From Dactylonectria macrodidyma (taxonomy: Eukaryota; Ascomycota; Sordariomycetes; Hypocreales; Nectriaceae): a stretch of 64,000 nucleotides of DNA. The notes beneath the pieces are model-generated. The model worked only from the letters and a program-made list of their open reading frames with translations. It ran no database searches and was not told the origin of the DNA. Both the position numbers and the translations under genes were made by a program. The stretch covers positions 310,001-374,000 of the forward strand of contig JAGMUV010000030.1 in NCBI GenBank assembly GCA_020744425.1, in the 5' to 3' direction. This document shows, piece by piece, positions 1-8,781 of the stretch. Every line of letters starts with the position of its first letter. Position 1 is the stretch's first letter.

Positions 1-1080
1 CTGTACCCGATTACTAAGGAGGTTCCATGACGGTATAGATAACTTAACTTCACGCAGTTCCTGCAATGCCTGACGGAACTGGGCCTGATCATCGCCAGTT
101 TGGCGCTGTACCGTGGTCAAGAAGATGGTGCGGTCAAATAACCGGTAGGCCACCTGCCCTCTCCTTTCCAGCGGAGACAGGCTGGTGCTAGTCGAATACA
201 GCGGCTTTTTCCGGACGGGTGGTAACTGGAAGAAATCGCTCACCAGCAAGACGCTCACGCCACCAAAGAACTCGAGGCTACGCTGTGGGAAGGCCTGCCG
301 TAGACGGGAATCGATCCGCGCTAGCTGCTCAAGCCCTAGCATGCTCTTTTCATCGATAACGAGGTACTTGACGTGCCGTAGGCGGGACTGAAGGGCGGCC
401 GCATCGGCTGGGGGAAGGTCGGTAAAAGCACCACGTACTGGGAGACGTAGCAACGAATGTATGGTGCTGCCCTGTATCTGGTTACTCGCAACGCCTGTTG
501 GCGCTACGCGGCAAATAGGGCTAGGATTCGGTAGGGCAGCCGCCTGAAGATGGGAGGAAAGCACCTTGATAAGGAAGGACTTGCCTGTACCACCACCACC
601 GTCAACGTGGAGAAGGATTCGAGTAGGATTTTGCGCCTGGAAGTGGCCCATGAAGGTGTCGTACACGAGCCGTTGTTGTGGGTTAAGCTGGTCACGCCAG
701 TGAGGGCCAAGGACCTCTACATCGTTAGCTATAGGGTGGCTAGCGATAAGGTCTTTCCAGTAGCCGTCTCGAAGTTCCGGATAAGTACCTACATGCCGTG
801 TCCAGTCGTAATTAACGTCGATATCGCGGCGGCTAAGTAGGTCAAGACCTTCCTGGGTAAGGGGGTTGTCAGGTAAAAGGGCGGCGAGGCGAATCCAGTC
901 TTCGTCATCAAATTCCTCCTCCACGGCTCCTCGCACTGAACCCTTGATAATTTTTTTTTTTTCAAAGGGCTCAACTACAGCCTCAAGAGGATCAATACGA
1001 GGCTCTGCCTGTGGAATTGTTTCTCGCAGGTTAGCTGTCAGTACCAACAAGCCACAAAGGACACCTGTCCTAAACTCTCC
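1..1080 (-). CDS. Helitron-type Pif1-like helicase, partial at left edge
   Basis: This is the SF1 (Pif1-like) helicase part of a Helitron Rep/helicase protein, which unwinds DNA during rolling-circle transposition. The minus-strand frame has no stop from 1320 to the left edge. Recognisable sequence begins near 1080 and includes the Walker A motif GGGGTGKSFLI (about 570-600), the motif APTGVA, the Walker B-like YLVIDEKSML, and DFFQLPPV near 205-240. The spacer RRDIDVNYDW (about 800-830) and the stretch before Walker A match the second Helitron copy at 5.2-6.6 kb, so the family is reliable. The C-terminal helicase domain lies outside the window. Between 1080 and 1320 the frame stays open but no longer resembles a helicase, so the N-terminal half looks lost or shifted. 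It is either the start of a complete element to the left or another fragment. Confidence 0.8.
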
Positions 1081-1468
1081 CTGGCATTCCATGCCGTTCC
1101 TTGGCCTTCTGCCCCAGGAGCTCAAAGTCGAAGACCTTGGAGAATTCGTGATTGGCGAAGCTGTCCCATGTCGAACCCATGCAAGTGTCTCAGTTGGGGG
1201 TCGAGGGCGGAGCCGATCGCACGGACGCAGGCGAGCGACACAGGGGGCTGGGTGACTGGGGTTGGCGGTCTGGATTTGTGAACTGAGGGAACCTTCAGGG
1301 CCACCGTCAAAGGGTCGCTTTCATCAAGTCAATCCTGCTTATCTAGCACACGGAGGGGGTTGGGCGCTGTCTGCTCAGAGACAGCGCTCTCAACCCCCTG
1401 TAATGCACTCGTAGAAGAGGACGCTAAGTGACCGCCAATCCGCGCGGATATCATATCCCTTTCCAGCA
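1081..1468. other. Degraded flank between helicase fragment and Tc1 element
   Basis: I see no supported gene here. One minus-strand frame (about 1085-1190) reads DSFANHEFSKVFDF, which looks protein-like but matches no family I recognise and is closed by a stop. The stretch ends at the TA dinucleotide into which the Tc1-like element inserted. Confidence 0.3.
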
Positions 1469-1470
1469 TA

Positions 1471-2993
1471 CGGAGGCACCTCTCAAAAGTTCTCGGCCGC
1501 CAAGCAGCAGCCACAAAAAAGCAAGGAAACCAGGCTTGAAACCCCTCACACGTAAATCACCTAGAGAGGGATTTTCTTCAATTTCTCTTCAATTTCTGAC
1601 ATTCTTAGCTATGGCCCCTAATACAGATATCGCAACCCGTGCCTTTGTGGTTTCTCTTAAGGCTCCCTGCAACGGGAAGACTACCGCTGAGGTGGTTGCT
1701 ATCACAGGACTCCCAAAAAGCACTATTAACGACATCTACGCACGAGCAATTGCGCGAGGGTTTGATCCAAACCAACGACCTATTATTATTCGAAATTGCT
1801 ACCTTGAAGATGCACCCCGTAGCGGCCGCCCAATAAAGCAAACGGAAGAGGCGAAGAAGGCAGTCTTCGCGAAGGTGCGCCGCGACCGATACGGCCGGGA
1901 GAAAACATGTGCTGATATTGCTGGGGACCTTAGCTTGGAAGGCCTCGAGCTCTCGGCTATGACAGTTTGGAGGATCCTCAAGGCTGCTGGCTTCCGCAAG
2001 ACCAAGCCGACGAGGAAGCCTGGATTGACGAAGAAGATGAGGAAGGAACGCCTTGACTGGTGTTTGGCTCATAAGAATTGGACCCTTGAAGATTGGAAGA
2101 ACGTCATTTGGTCTGATGAGACTTCTGTTATCTTGCTCCATCGCCGAGGGAGCTATCGTGTGTGGCGACGAGCTGACGAGCGGTTCTTACGAAGCTGTAT
2201 TCGCGAGAGGTGGAAAGGAGCATCTGAGTTTATGTTCTGGGGGGCTTTTTCCTATGATAAAAAGGGCCCTTGCCACTGCTGGGGCCCTGAGACCGCTGCT
2301 GAGAGGAAAGAAGCTAAAGAGAAGATTGATAAGCTGAATGAGGAGCTTGAGCCTTGTTTTCGAGAAGACTGGGAGCTTAATACGGGGATTAGAAGGTTGA
2401 ACTTACGGCAGCTGCCCGGCAATAAGCCTGAATGGAAGTGGAAGAAAGAGACGGGCAAGCTGACGAGAGGGTCAGGGAAAGGTATTGACTGGCGGCGATA
2501 TCAGCAGACGATTTTGATCCCTCTGATGATTCCATTCGCAAAGGAATGCCTAAAGAGCCGGCCTAAGACTATGGTCCAAGAAGATAAGGCCCCTGCACAC
2601 GCTCATCACGATCAACAGCGTATATATGACTTCCATCAGGTCCAGCGGCTTCTTTGGTGTGGGAATTCGCCGGATCTGAATGCGATAGAGCCCTGTTGGC
2701 CATATTTAAAGAGGGCAACTACGAAAAAGGGTGCTCCTAAGACCCAGGCAGAGGCTATACGGACTTGGAAGGCAGCTTGGAAGGAGCTTCCGCAAGAGAA
2801 GATCCAAGCCTGGATAGAAAGAATCCCTACACATGTGAAGAAAATTATTGACTTAGAAGGAGGAAATGAGTATAAGGAAGGCCGGGAATAGTTTCATAGT
2901 AATTCATATACGTAATTCCCCCTGTCCACTTTTTTCCTTTTCTGGATTGTGGCGTATTTTAGCGTGGCCGAGAACTTTTGAGAGGTGCCTCCG
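1471..2993 (+). mobile_element. Complete Tc1-like (DD34E) transposon
   Basis: The element is 1523 bp and is bounded by perfect 28-bp terminal inverted repeats at 1471-1498 and 2966-2993, both starting CGGAGGCACC read inward. It is flanked by the TA target duplication expected of Tc1/mariner elements (1469-1470 and 2994-2995). A single open transposase gene fills the middle. Perfect inverted repeats together with an undamaged gene indicate a young insertion. It landed in DNA next to the Helitron fragment. Confidence 0.95.
1611..2891 (+). CDS. Tc1-like transposase, DD34E
   Basis: This is a cut-and-paste transposase of the Tc1/mariner superfamily, 426 aa, close to the usual size plus an insert. 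The N-terminal region (about 20-135) has two helix-turn-helix-like segments (TGLPKSTINDIY and LSAMTVWRILKAAGF) that should bind the inverted repeats. The catalytic triad is visible: D169 in IWSDETS, D325 in VQEDKAPAHAH and E360 in NSPDLNAIEPCW, with exactly 34 residues between the second and third, giving DD34E. The segment at 225-300 is a long charged insert between the first two acidic residues, common in fungal members. I chose ATG 1611 because an open frame that continues upstream to 1428 would cross the left inverted repeat. No stop or frameshift is seen, so activity is possible. Confidence 0.93.
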   Translation: MAPNTDIATRAFVVSLKAPCNGKTTAEVVAITGLPKSTINDIYARAIARGFDPNQRPIIIRNCYLEDAPRSGRPIKQTEEAKKAVFAKVRRDRYGREKTCADIAGDLSLEGLELSAMTVWRILKAAGFRKTKPTRKPGLTKKMRKERLDWCLAHKNWTLEDWKNVIWSDETSVILLHRRGSYRVWRRADERFLRSCIRERWKGASEFMFWGAFSYDKKGPCHCWGPETAAERKEAKEKIDKLNEELEPCFREDWELNTGIRRLNLRQLPGNKPEWKWKKETGKLTRGSGKGIDWRRYQQTILIPLMIPFAKECLKSRPKTMVQEDKAPAHAHHDQQRIYDFHQVQRLLWCGNSPDLNAIEPCWPYLKRATTKKGAPKTQAEAIRTWKAAWKELPQEKIQAWIERIPTHVKKIIDLEGGNEYKEGRE

Positions 2994-2995
2994 TA

Positions 2996-5047
2996 TTTCA
3001 AGGGCAAGATAGGCCAGAGTACGGGCTTGCTCATCAGAGTCCTACCAGCGACGACGTCCCCAGTCGCGATTCGAGACGAAGTGCGAAGCCAACCACTTAG
3101 GCGCGACTGACTCTGCCTTCTCCATGCGCCCGCACCCTACCGACCGGTGCGTCCGTGCGAGGTTATGTTTTGACCCAGCCAGCGGTCGGCAAGTGCCGCC
3201 GCTGATCACTTGCCATGCGTCTCTGTGGGCAAATGTTGGGCGGGGAAGGGGGGAACGCTAGGCTTGGGTGTGGTCTTCGGAACGCCCAGGTAGTCATCCC
3301 CAAATTCCTGGACCCCCATGTTTCACGTTCCCGCCTATAGCTGACCCAGTCCGCTGGGACAGCCAGCTTTGTCCCAGCACCAACGGCGTAAGGCTGTCAC
3401 GGTCCTTGGACCCCTCTTTGGCGCAGCCGCCTTAGGAGGCACCTTGTCGCCTGGGAATTTATTTTCAAGCGTGCTCTCTTGGCCCAGATCCCTGTTCCCG
3501 TGCAGCATTCCCAGACATGCTTGGCCGAGCCTTCACGTTAGGTAGGCCAAGCTTTCCTCGAAAGGTGAGTAGGTTGTACTGCAGGCTTATGCCCCTCCCT
3601 ATTAACCATTGCTACATATGCCTCCCCCTCGAACCCGCAGAGTCTTGATTGAGACGCCTGTTTTTACTCTCACCGTTGGGGTTGTATTCTGTTTAAAATG
3701 ACCCATGACATGAGGACATGACGATCCGTTACAGGGATCGTACTCACCCCTGGAGCTTATGGCACATTAGGTCCTGCTAATTTCTTCTAGAATTGTATCA
3801 CGCTCGACCGAAGGGATATCGGGCCGGCTAGTGACAAGGCAAACGGGGGCGGGCCGTAAGGCGGACGTAGCTATGGTAGAAGAGCGAGTCATGTATTGAC
3901 TCGCTTGGTGCCACGACTCTTTGTCACCTGTACGCTCGAAGTTTCTCATTCCGGGTCGATGTTCCCCCAGGTATTCTACGCGCATAGGAATATCCTTCAC
4001 AGCCGACCAAGAGGACCTGCTCATCGATGAACGGCAAATTCCGTTCTGTTCCCCTGCTCCAGCCATCCATGTCGTGTGGCACATAACTCATGCCGATCTG
4101 ATTACTTAGTGACAGCCACGGACGTTAGGGAACGGTCATGTAATTGCGTCGTTGGTGATCAAGCCCTTCGATGATGGCATAACAAAACCAGCGGCAAGGG
4201 CAAAAAAATCGCACTTGCGCGACATTTTAAGCACTGTCACTCCGTGGGGACTCGAACAATGTCTATTTCTAAGTACGTACGCAGATAGACAGTACCAACC
4301 ATCGGTCACTTACATGTAAGTAGGCAGTGCGAGTGGACAACCAATGTGTCTGCCTGTGGAGAGCCTTCGGCTGACCATGCAATGGCCACGATGACAAGGG
4401 TTCATTGCACCGGACAATGCCCCTATTTAATCCTTTCTGCACGTTTCGCCCGGAACCCTTAACACCTGGATAGATCATCATCGGCATCTCCATAACAGTA
4501 CTAGTCAAATCGTAGATGGGAAGAGCGTAACCCGCCCGCCAGATCGAGGCCACAGACCGGAAGCCTGGAAGCGGGTCGCAAAATTGGGCACAGAGGTATC
4601 GCCGTCGTCCCTGGCGAGTTCCTACGCTCTTGGGTCTTACCGGAACGCAGGTGTAAATATGGCTGTGGGTTGGAGCGGCTCTAGCGCGATCTTCCGCGAA
4701 CCTAATTTCGCGCTCCCACTTCCACGTCAGGGGATGGCAGTCGTGCACCAGAAACCCGACACACGCAAATATCAAGTCTATCGAATGCAACCCAGGCGTA
4801 CCCCAAGACGTACCATGTGGCTGCGACCCGACGTAGAAGATATATATATATCTAGCTATATCTGCCATCAGCGGCTGGGGTCGTGCCGCCACCACCGGAT
4901 GTCCAAAGTCTCCGCCCCCAGTGTCTTGCCAGGGTGTATACACATTTCACCGGCGCTGATAGTTGCAGTTACTACCCCAGCCTTCGTAACGGTTACTCGT
5001 GATGCTCTACTGACACTAGGCTAGCGCGAGTACGATCTCTTCGTGTG
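2996..5047. other. Intergenic, no gene recognised
   Basis: About 2 kb without a supportable gene. A 224-codon minus-strand open frame (4269-4943) exists, but its translation is rich in W, H and R, shows no family motif and has no plausible exon neighbours, so I do not call it. A short alternating TA run occurs near 4839-4850. No tRNA, rRNA or element ends are seen. Confidence 0.5.
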
Positions 5048-5209
5048 ATGGCTCTGGAAGGTCTCGACGTCGTTGCGAGCCTCATCGCAGTCGTCCACTC
5101 GTCGGCCAAGGTCGCTTCACTGTGCTTCTACTACTACAGAGACGTCAAGAACGCAAAAGATGACATCGACCGACTTCAACGAGAAGCCACTAGCACAGGG
5201 GGAAGCTGA
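5048..5209 (+). pseudogene. Truncated N-terminal domain of a fungal NLR (STAND) protein
   Basis: The frame starts at ATG 5048 and reads a 53-residue fragment resembling the fungal STAND N-terminal domain that precedes NACHT or other effector modules. It begins MALEGLDVVASLIAVVHSSA and continues with KNAKDDIDRLQRE, the typical helix pattern. Homology stops at about 5190, exactly where antisense helicase sequence of the Helitron fragment begins (the codons for QLPPV on the other strand). The last few codons and the stop are therefore Helitron-derived. It is a gene 5' end cut off by the Helitron junction. The full-length protein would have carried a helical signalling domain followed by a nucleotide-binding domain. 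The family call is from pattern recognition of about 48 residues. Confidence 0.7.
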
Positions 5210-6650
5210 AAGAAGTCACCAACCAACAGGATGTTCAGGCCGCCAAAGAACTCTTCGTTCTTATTCGGGAACGCCTCTCGGAGACGGTCATCCAGCATGC
5301 TCTTCTCGTCAATGATCAGATACTTGATATCTTTAAGCTTCTTCTGGAGCTGGGCCTTATCAATGGCCGAGAGAGGCTTGAAGTCCTTATTAATTGGCAG
5401 GTGCAACAGGGAATGCAAGGTAGTGCCCGAAATCTGAATTCCCGCGACGCCCGTGGGTGCAGCACGCCAGACGGGCATCCCTCTCCCGCCCGTCGCGGCT
5501 TGAAGGTGCGCGGAGAGCAGGTTGATGAGGTATGACTTGCCAGTGCCGCCTCCCCCATCTACATGGAGTAACAACTGGGAAGGAACCCCTGTCAGGAAGT
5601 GGCCCATCACCGTGTCGTACACTAGGCGCTGATCTCGATTCAGGGAATCGCGAGCTTCCAAGGGCTGATGGTCCACGTCGAGATTCCAGGGGTTTTCCGC
5701 TTTGCGTTGCTTCCAGTAGTCGCCGCTAAGAAATGCCGTCGTCGGTATACCGCCCAACATGAGGGGTCCAATCGTAATTGATGTCAATGTCTCGGCGGCC
5801 GAGGATGTCGATGTCCTCTTCCTCCAGTGGGCGGTCAGGTAGCATGCGGGCGAGTTCATGCCAGTCCTCCTCCGCGATGGGCTCCTCATGGATCTCAAGC
5901 TCAAATTCATCATCCTCTGCCGTCAATTCGTCTGTATCTGGCTCCCCATAATGATCGTCCGCATGGGTATCGTGGTGCTGTCTGCAGTGCATGTACGCAG
6001 CTATGAAGGAATCGAACCGCTGCCCGCCAACAACGAGCAACTCTTCTGGAGAGCGATGTGGATGAGCCATCATCAATTTAACACGGCAGAAGTCGTTAAA
6101 CTGGGAAGAGGCCTCCATAGACTTGTATCGAGGGAAGTAAGACAGGACTCTCTTCTTCGCTTGAGCAGCGAGTCTCCTCCACGTGTTGAGATTGTACGGC
6201 TGCAGGTATTCGAGATACGTTACATCCTCATGCTGGTCCTTTCTCTCTAGATATTTCCTGTAGCTGCCAATGGCCTCGTTAACATCTCCATCCACACAAT
6301 ACGAACGCGCCTATCGCTCCAATGGACGGCAGTCCACGGTGACAACCATACGGGTGCCTTCTTGCAGCGGAATGTTAAGCAGCAGATGAGAAATCTCCTG
6401 CGCCGAGTAATCTCTCTCGGCAATCAGCTTGTTCATCAGGCGAGAGGAGAAGGACAACAGGGGCTGAACGTGCGATGTGTGAGGCAAGACCTGGTCTGCA
6501 AGCCTGGCGAAAGACTCGGTCTTCTTCTCAGATTTACTGCAATACTTCGCAGCGTACGTAATAACCGCCTGTAAGCTGGTGCAAGGAGATATGTCGATAT
6601 TGGCTAGCCAGCCCAGGATAATCGCAGGATTGAAATTATTCCCTCGTCCG
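5176..6650 (-). pseudogene. Helitron Rep/helicase fragment with stop and frameshift
   Basis: This is an antisense fragment of a Helitron Rep/helicase. Reading from 6650 downwards it shows the typical mid-protein block WLANIDISPCTS, AVITYAAKYCSK and SRLMNKLIAERDYSAQEI, then the linker RRDIDINYDW, then helicase motifs GGGGTGKSYLI, APTGVAG, YLIIDEKSML and DFFQLPPV. A TAG stop lies in the same frame at 6311-6313, and the frame shifts near 5740-5760, so it cannot make one protein. Both ends are internal to the protein: it stops at QLPPV on the left and starts inside the Rep-helicase linker on the right. Compared with the copy at 1-1080 it is clearly a different, diverged member. It separates two truncated genes on the opposite strand. 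Confidence 0.85.
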
Positions 6651-7362
6651 CAGGCTCCATGTGGAGCTAAAGGACAATCTCTTAGCTGTCCATCTTTTCG
6701 GTTCGGCTGGGTATAGCGCATATCAGCCTGGCATTAGTGATGTTGATGTCTATGCGATTATACATGAACCAATACCCGATTATCGTCGCCTTTCTCGTGT
6801 TATAAGTCATGGCTCATTGCCTTGTCCCGCACGTAAACTTGAGTTCGTCCTTTTCACCAAGACCAATGCAGCCCGACAAGCACCCGATCCCAAGTTCGAA
6901 ATGAACTTCAACACAGGCCAGGATATAGACGACTACATCAACTTGGATCCCCAAACTGAGCCGCGGTTCTGGTTTCTGCTTGATATCGCCGTGGGTCGTG
7001 AGCTGGGCAAGTCAGTCTTTGGTCCGCCGCCTGATACGCTCTTTGCGGCTCCGTCGTTGGAATGGGTATTTGATTGCATGATCGAATCTTTATCCTGGCA
7101 CCGTCAGAATGGCCCTGTGAACCATGATGGTATTCTCAATGCGTGCCGTGAGCTGAGATATGGGAAGACTTCGAAGTGGGGCTCCAAGAAGGATGGTGGC
7201 GCCTGGGTCCTCGAGCACTACAACCAGCACAAAACTGTTGCCCTTGCCATGGACGCCCGGCATTCACAGACGCAATTGCCTCAAGACCTAGCGTTTGACT
7301 TCCTGGATTTTGTGGAAGACGAGATCAAGCGACGCGGGAAAGCGTCACGCTTGCAAAGTTAG
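6634..7362 (+). pseudogene. 5'-truncated aminoglycoside-nucleotidyltransferase-like gene
   Basis: The open frame encodes the nucleotidyltransferase core and C-terminal domain of an AadA/ANT(3'')-type protein (C-terminal domain of the DUF4111 type). The nucleotidyltransferase signature is present: HLFGSAGY followed by ISDVDVYAII, where the two Asp residues should bind Mg-ATP. Later CRELRYG, KWGSKKDGG and WVLEHY match the conserved C-terminal helix bundle. The frame is open back to a stop at 6631, and homology seems to begin at about 6640 (RRLHVELKDNLLAVHLFGSA), where Helitron sequence ends. The only start codon near is GTG 6661, so the natural N-terminus (normally some 20-30 residues more) is missing. 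Bacterial relatives adenylylate aminoglycosides; the role in fungi is not known to me, so no substrate is assigned. Confidence 0.75.
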
Positions 7363-7632
7363 ACTTCTCACACGGCATTCCTCAACGCTGCCCTGTGGCG
7401 ATTTACAAGCAGGAAGTTGACCTTGCCCGCGCTTCTCTTAGATAGGTCCAAAGGAGCCACTGGTTGGATGCAAACTTGAAGCACCAGGCGAACTAAGACA
7501 TATTCTAGACTAACGGTCGGTTTGTTCAAAACATCATCGTTGTACCAGAAGAATATTCATTTGTCTAACAACACGGGCGCGCTTTAACTGGAGTTGATTC
7601 TGAACGTCTTCAAAATATCATAAACTTCCTTG

Positions 7633-7885
7633 TTATAGTTCCTCTTGTAACCCGCGCAGTAGCTTCTCTGTCCGAGTCCATCGGTCGGGGTCAAAAAGAT
7701 TCGGGTGATGATCCTTTTGTCCCATCTCAACTGCATAATCCAACGGTGTCTTCCCATGTGCATCACGAAGCTCTACAGACAATCGTATTTCGTCGCAAAG
7801 GAAACGTAGAATGTTTTCCGTCGGATTGCCCTTGATGGCACTATAATGAAGGGCAGTTCGCCCTTGGTGCTGGGTAGCTTGTTAA
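7633..7885 (-). pseudogene. Ankyrin-repeat C-terminal relic
   Basis: The minus frame ending at TAA 7633-7635 reads two ankyrin-like repeats: GRTALHYSAIKGNP with ILRFLCDE, then RDAHGKTPLDYAVEMG, followed by RTEKLLRG and a stop. This is the usual tail of a fungal ankyrin or NACHT-ankyrin protein. Upstream (above 7885) the frame loses ankyrin character and no start is evident, so only the 3' end remains. It has the same orientation as the large HeLo-NACHT-ANK gene that begins 0.9 kb away and could be the decayed tail of a related gene. Confidence 0.65.
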
Positions 7886-8781
7886 ACAGAATAGGTTCCT
7901 CTTAGGGCGCGTGGGCGACGTTTAAATTACACAGAAACAAGCCAGACCTGGCTGCGGAAATGCTTTACTCCGTCTTGCGTACAGGCATTTCAGCGGTAGC
8001 CGATGCAGTCCGCACAAATGTCGCGTTTGGGGCCTTCATACGACCCAAGGCCTCCAGGATTGTACACCCAACCCCAGTTACACACTTCCAACAGGACCAT
8101 TGGTCATGTTCGCCGGGATGTCTCGACATCCCTGGGGGAGGAGTTCTCAAAAGCCAAATTCGATTGTCAGTCACTGGCGGCAAGACGGTAAGACCGATTG
8201 GTACATTACAACCATATTCCGGCAAATTGCAAACTCCTTCCTAAAAGAACCTCCGCAGGGACACAGTTAAGCCAGAAAACATAATTGTGCATGTTCCAGG
8301 ACCAACACACATCCCTCTCCAGATAACACAGTCAAGCCTGAAGATAAAACCTAGATTCCCTACGAACTTACCTTGACTGGAAGCAGAGACAGAGACACAA
8401 ACTAGTAGCCGAATCAATCACGTTCGGGAAAGATATTTAGAGAGTAGATAAATAGGCGAAAAACTGTGATATGAGAAGACGATAAATGAAATTCTGCAGT
8501 TAACAAGAATGTTGCCACATCGTGGACCATGACCGACTGCCCGCGCTCACTGCATCCACCATCTCCGATGACCAGAGCCCATCGTTGGTACTGCTAGGAG
8601 TGAGGAGCGGAGTAGAAAGAAGCCTGGGAGTAGTGAAACCACTCTCCAGAGTATGAGGCCCCCACTCCATGTTCCGCATTGTAAAGTACGGGGTCTTTAG
8701 GAGACTCGAACGGAGTATAGGGCGTCATAACAAAGCATAGGATAGAGGGCTTTGAGAGCTTCAAGGGCAAACCGCCAATAC
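7886..8781. other. Intergenic, no gene recognised
   Basis: This lies downstream of the HeLo-NACHT-ANK stop codon and should contain its 3' untranslated region. A 114-codon minus frame (8594-8938) overlaps the end of that gene but shows no family motif. No repeat or RNA gene is seen. Confidence 0.4.

Noticed and set aside
4269..4943. 224-codon minus-strand open frame
   Set aside because: No family motif, odd composition, and an equally long overlapping plus frame; likely chance in GC-rich sequence.
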